The notes under the pieces were generated by a model. It was not told where the DNA came from, did not search any database, and saw only the letters and a program-made list of their open reading frames with translations. Shown here piece by piece: positions 46,501 through 49,582 of a stretch of 49,582 nt of DNA (within the stretch, counting starts at the first letter, position 1; each line of letters begins with the position of its first letter). The position numbers and the translations under genes were made by a program. The DNA comes from Bacteroidota bacterium (lineage in GTDB: Bacteria > Bacteroidota > Bacteroidia > Palsa-965), in the NCBI GenBank assembly GCA_020402865.1, contig JADBYT010000023.1:1-49582 (forward strand), read 5' to 3'.

Positions 46501-47182
46501 CGTGATGTTGTACGTGAGCATTTGGAAAAGCACGAAAACAACGTTAAGAAAGCATTTGGTGACCTCCAAGGCAACCCGGTTTGGCTGAATAAAGAAAAAA
46601 ATATTCAGGTAAAAAGGGTGAGAATGTTTACCGGTCTTGATGTTGTAGAGCCAATATGGAAAAATGAAAAGGACGAATACATTGGTTTCGTAAAGCCCGG
46701 ATCAAATCACCATATTGCATTATACATAGATAAAGACGGCAGCATTCAGGAGCATGTCGCTACTTTCTTTCATGCGGTACAGCGAGAATTGAAAGGACTT
46801 CCTGCAATTATTAAAAACCCTGCAGATGTGTGGGAGAAAGTTGCTCAGAAAGAAAATATATCGCAGGAGTTTCTTGAAAAATTGCCAGATGCAAACTGGT
46901 CATACAAACTAAGTATGAAAGCAAACGACCTTTTTGTTTTTGGATTAGACGGGGATGCTTTAAATGAAGCACTAAGAAGTAATGATCTTACTATACTTGC
47001 TAAACATTTATTCAGGGTACGTAAACTAACATCTGGAAATTATTGGTTTCAGCATCATTATGAAACAGAGCCACGCGAATCTGTTGCTGATAAACAAGCA
47101 GGAAGAGCTATCCAAGCCAGCAAAAGTACAATGACTGGTATAAAAGTAAAGATCGACCGGCTCGGCCGTATCTCGCTAACCA

Positions 47183-47190
<8 letters not shown>
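43522..47190 (+). CDS. cas9: Type II-C Cas9 RNA-guided endonuclease
   Basis: 1222 residues. RuvC-I has catalytic Asp8 (ILGLDLGVASIGW). The Arg-rich bridge helix is about 51-78 (KHQKRTLKRTQRKGYDRYQL). RuvC-II has Glu536 (EIRVELARELK). HNH contains QYDIEHIIPRSRLFDD with His620, followed by Asn634 and Asn650 (GENGKNQQTAYEF). RuvC-III has DDHRHHAIDAL, His790 and Asp793. All nuclease residues are present, so the enzyme should be active. The C-terminal part (about 870-1222) would hold the PAM-interacting domain. The size falls in the larger II-C range (Bacteroidota type). Its end overlaps cas1 by 8 bases; no csn2 or cas4 follows, which makes it II-C. Targets and PAM cannot be read from the sequence. 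Confidence 0.97.
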
Positions 47191-48444
<1,254 letters not shown>

Positions 48445-48446
48445 AT

Positions 48447-48476
48447 GCCGAACCGGGGCGGATACCCCGGTTCGGC
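48447..48476 (+). terminator. Terminator of the cas operon
   Basis: GCCGAACCGGGG (48447-48458) pairs perfectly with CCCCGGTTCGGC (48465-48476) over a 6-nt loop, directly after the cas2 stop; a T run comes about seven bases later. The next 66 bases to the first repeat show no gene or clear leader. Confidence 0.87.
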
Positions 48477-48542
48477 AGGCTGATTTTTCAATCCTGTTTT
48501 CAGCCTTAATCTTTTGATCTTCAAAGTTTTAAACCCACCTCT

Positions 48543-49582
48543 GTTGTGAGCAATCATTACGAAGATACAATCTGAAAGCAAATCACAACGATTAACTCAG
48601 TAGGCAGATCATTGTACTGTTGTGAGCAATCATTACGAAGATACAATCTGAAAGCAAATCACAACGCTGCTGAATGCAATTGCGGATATGGAGTGTTGTG
48701 AGCAATCATTACGAAGATACAATCTGAAAGCAAATCACAACCGGAATTGCTTCAACAACAGACCAGCGGCTGTTGTGAGCAATCATTACGAAGATACAAT
48801 CTGAAAGCAAATCACAACAAAACCTGAATGAAACCGCTGACATCGTAGTTGTGAGCAATCATTACGAAGATACAATCTGAAAGCAAATCACAACTTCTGC
48901 TTGCCTTTTGATTTCGGCGGCTATGTTGTGAGCAATCATTACGAAGATACAATCTGAAAGCAAATCACAACAAAGTATTCTGTGGTATATTCATTAGTTA
49001 AGTTGTGAGCAATCATTACGAAGATACAATCTGAAAGCAAATCACAACTACAGATATGAAATTTATTGCAGGAGGAAGGTTGTGAGCAATCATTACGAAG
49101 ATACAATCTGAAAGCAAATCACAACTTGCGCCAGTAATTTACAAACGGATTATTTGTTGTGAGCAATCATTACGAAGATACAATCTGAAAGCAAATCACA
49201 ACTCTGCCGTTTTCTGTTTGAAGTATTGCAGCGTTGTGAGCAATCATTACGAAGATACAATCTGAAAGCAAATCACAACTTGCACCTGATGCTTGGTTAA
49301 GAATTCGCAGTTGTGAGCAATCATTACGAAGATACAATCTGAAAGCAAATCACAACGTCTGCGTGTATCGAACCTTAACGCATCGCGTTGTGAGCAATCA
49401 TTACGAAGATCCAATCTGAAAGCAAATCACAACTCAACCATGTGCATACCCTTTATGCGATTCGTTGTGAGCAATCATTACGAAGATACAATCTGAAAGC
49501 AAATCACAACAAGAAACCGACAAACGCAAGTGGATTAAAGGTTGTGAGCAATCATTACGAATATACAATCTGAAAGCAAATC
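48543..49582 (-). CRISPR. Type II-C CRISPR array, 13 full repeats plus one cut by the window end
   Basis: Repeat unit 47 bp (plus strand GTTGTGAGCAATCATTACGA ... AAGCAAATCACAAC), spacers 29 or 30 bp (three of 29, the others 30), all different by eye. The first repeat is 48543-48589 and repeat 14 (from 49541) is cut after 42 bases. Eleven full repeats plus the first are identical; repeat 12 has one change (A to C at the GATAC block) and repeat 14 one (G to T). The minus strand is the probable crRNA strand because its start (GTTGTGATTTGCTTTCAGATT) pairs with the tracrRNA and because it contains a promoter-like TTG-N18-TATCTTCG. No leader is seen on the cas2 side, so the leader or trailer is outside the window to the right. 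Confidence 0.97.

Noticed and set aside
48477-48542. CRISPR leader between cas2 and the first repeat
   Set aside because: Only 66 bases after the cas terminator, no promoter toward the array on the plus strand, and tracrRNA pairing points to minus-strand transcription.

Overview
The window looks like chromosomal DNA of a free-living member of the Bacteroidota. Evidence: type IX secretion (T9SS) cargo with C-terminal sorting domains (13589-16000, 29874-32594, and a relic at 37376-37501); a PorE-like T9SS lipoprotein (1122-3086); promoter -7 boxes of the Bacteroidota form TAnnTTTG; and a type II-C CRISPR-Cas9 locus with 47-bp repeats. Most genes are housekeeping. The AT-richer stretches (abiE, the 26.5-28.3 kb segment, the Abi gene, the CRISPR locus) look like accessory or defence DNA.

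Layout. 1-16.5 kb: a 347-bp sequence carrying a small secreted-protein gene lies at both ends of this stretch in opposite orientation. Between the copies are a queE-porE-methyltransferase operon, an AbiE toxin-antitoxin cassette flanked by related hairpin repeats, an outer-membrane protein/M20 peptidase pair, an MBL hydrolase/glycosyltransferase pair, a barrel-less TonB-plug protein and a T9SS-secreted beta-propeller protein. 16.7-26.3 kb: amidohydrolase and CPBP protease, M13 peptidase, recX, a Crp-family regulator, and divergent katG/oxyR with a palindrome at the oxyR start site. 26.5-32.6 kb: lipoprotein hydrolase, a RelE-type TA pair, MlaEF-type transporter genes and a kelch/PKD T9SS type B protein. 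32.7-43 kb: secA, a DUF2795 gene, a cobalamin adenosyltransferase, an Abi (HEPN) gene beside a T9SS gene relic, a probable three-hairpin small RNA, an ABC ATPase, a YbjN protein and a PcrA/UvrD helicase.

43.0-49.6 kb is the most interesting part: a type II-C CRISPR-Cas9 system (cas9-cas1-cas2, no csn2 or cas4) with an array of at least 14 repeats running off the window. A tracrRNA with a near-ideal promoter is predicted on the minus strand upstream of cas9. The repeats read in the same (minus) direction contain a near-consensus promoter, so each crRNA may be transcribed separately. Between the helicase gene and the tracrRNA lies an unusual block: a tRNA-like gene with an abnormal anticodon arm, then a second copy of the 20-nt anti-repeat. 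Read on the plus strand, that copy looks like a single crRNA (guide plus repeat start). The last 10 nt of the guide-like part, and 18 nt with one gap, match in inverse orientation the DNA just upstream of the block's own promoter. This resembles, but is not, known Cas9 autoregulatory guides (tracr-L, scaRNA). It is a hypothesis from sequence alone.

Defence-related genes are thus spread through the window (AbiE, RelE-type TA, Abi/HEPN, CRISPR-Cas9) rather than gathered in one island.
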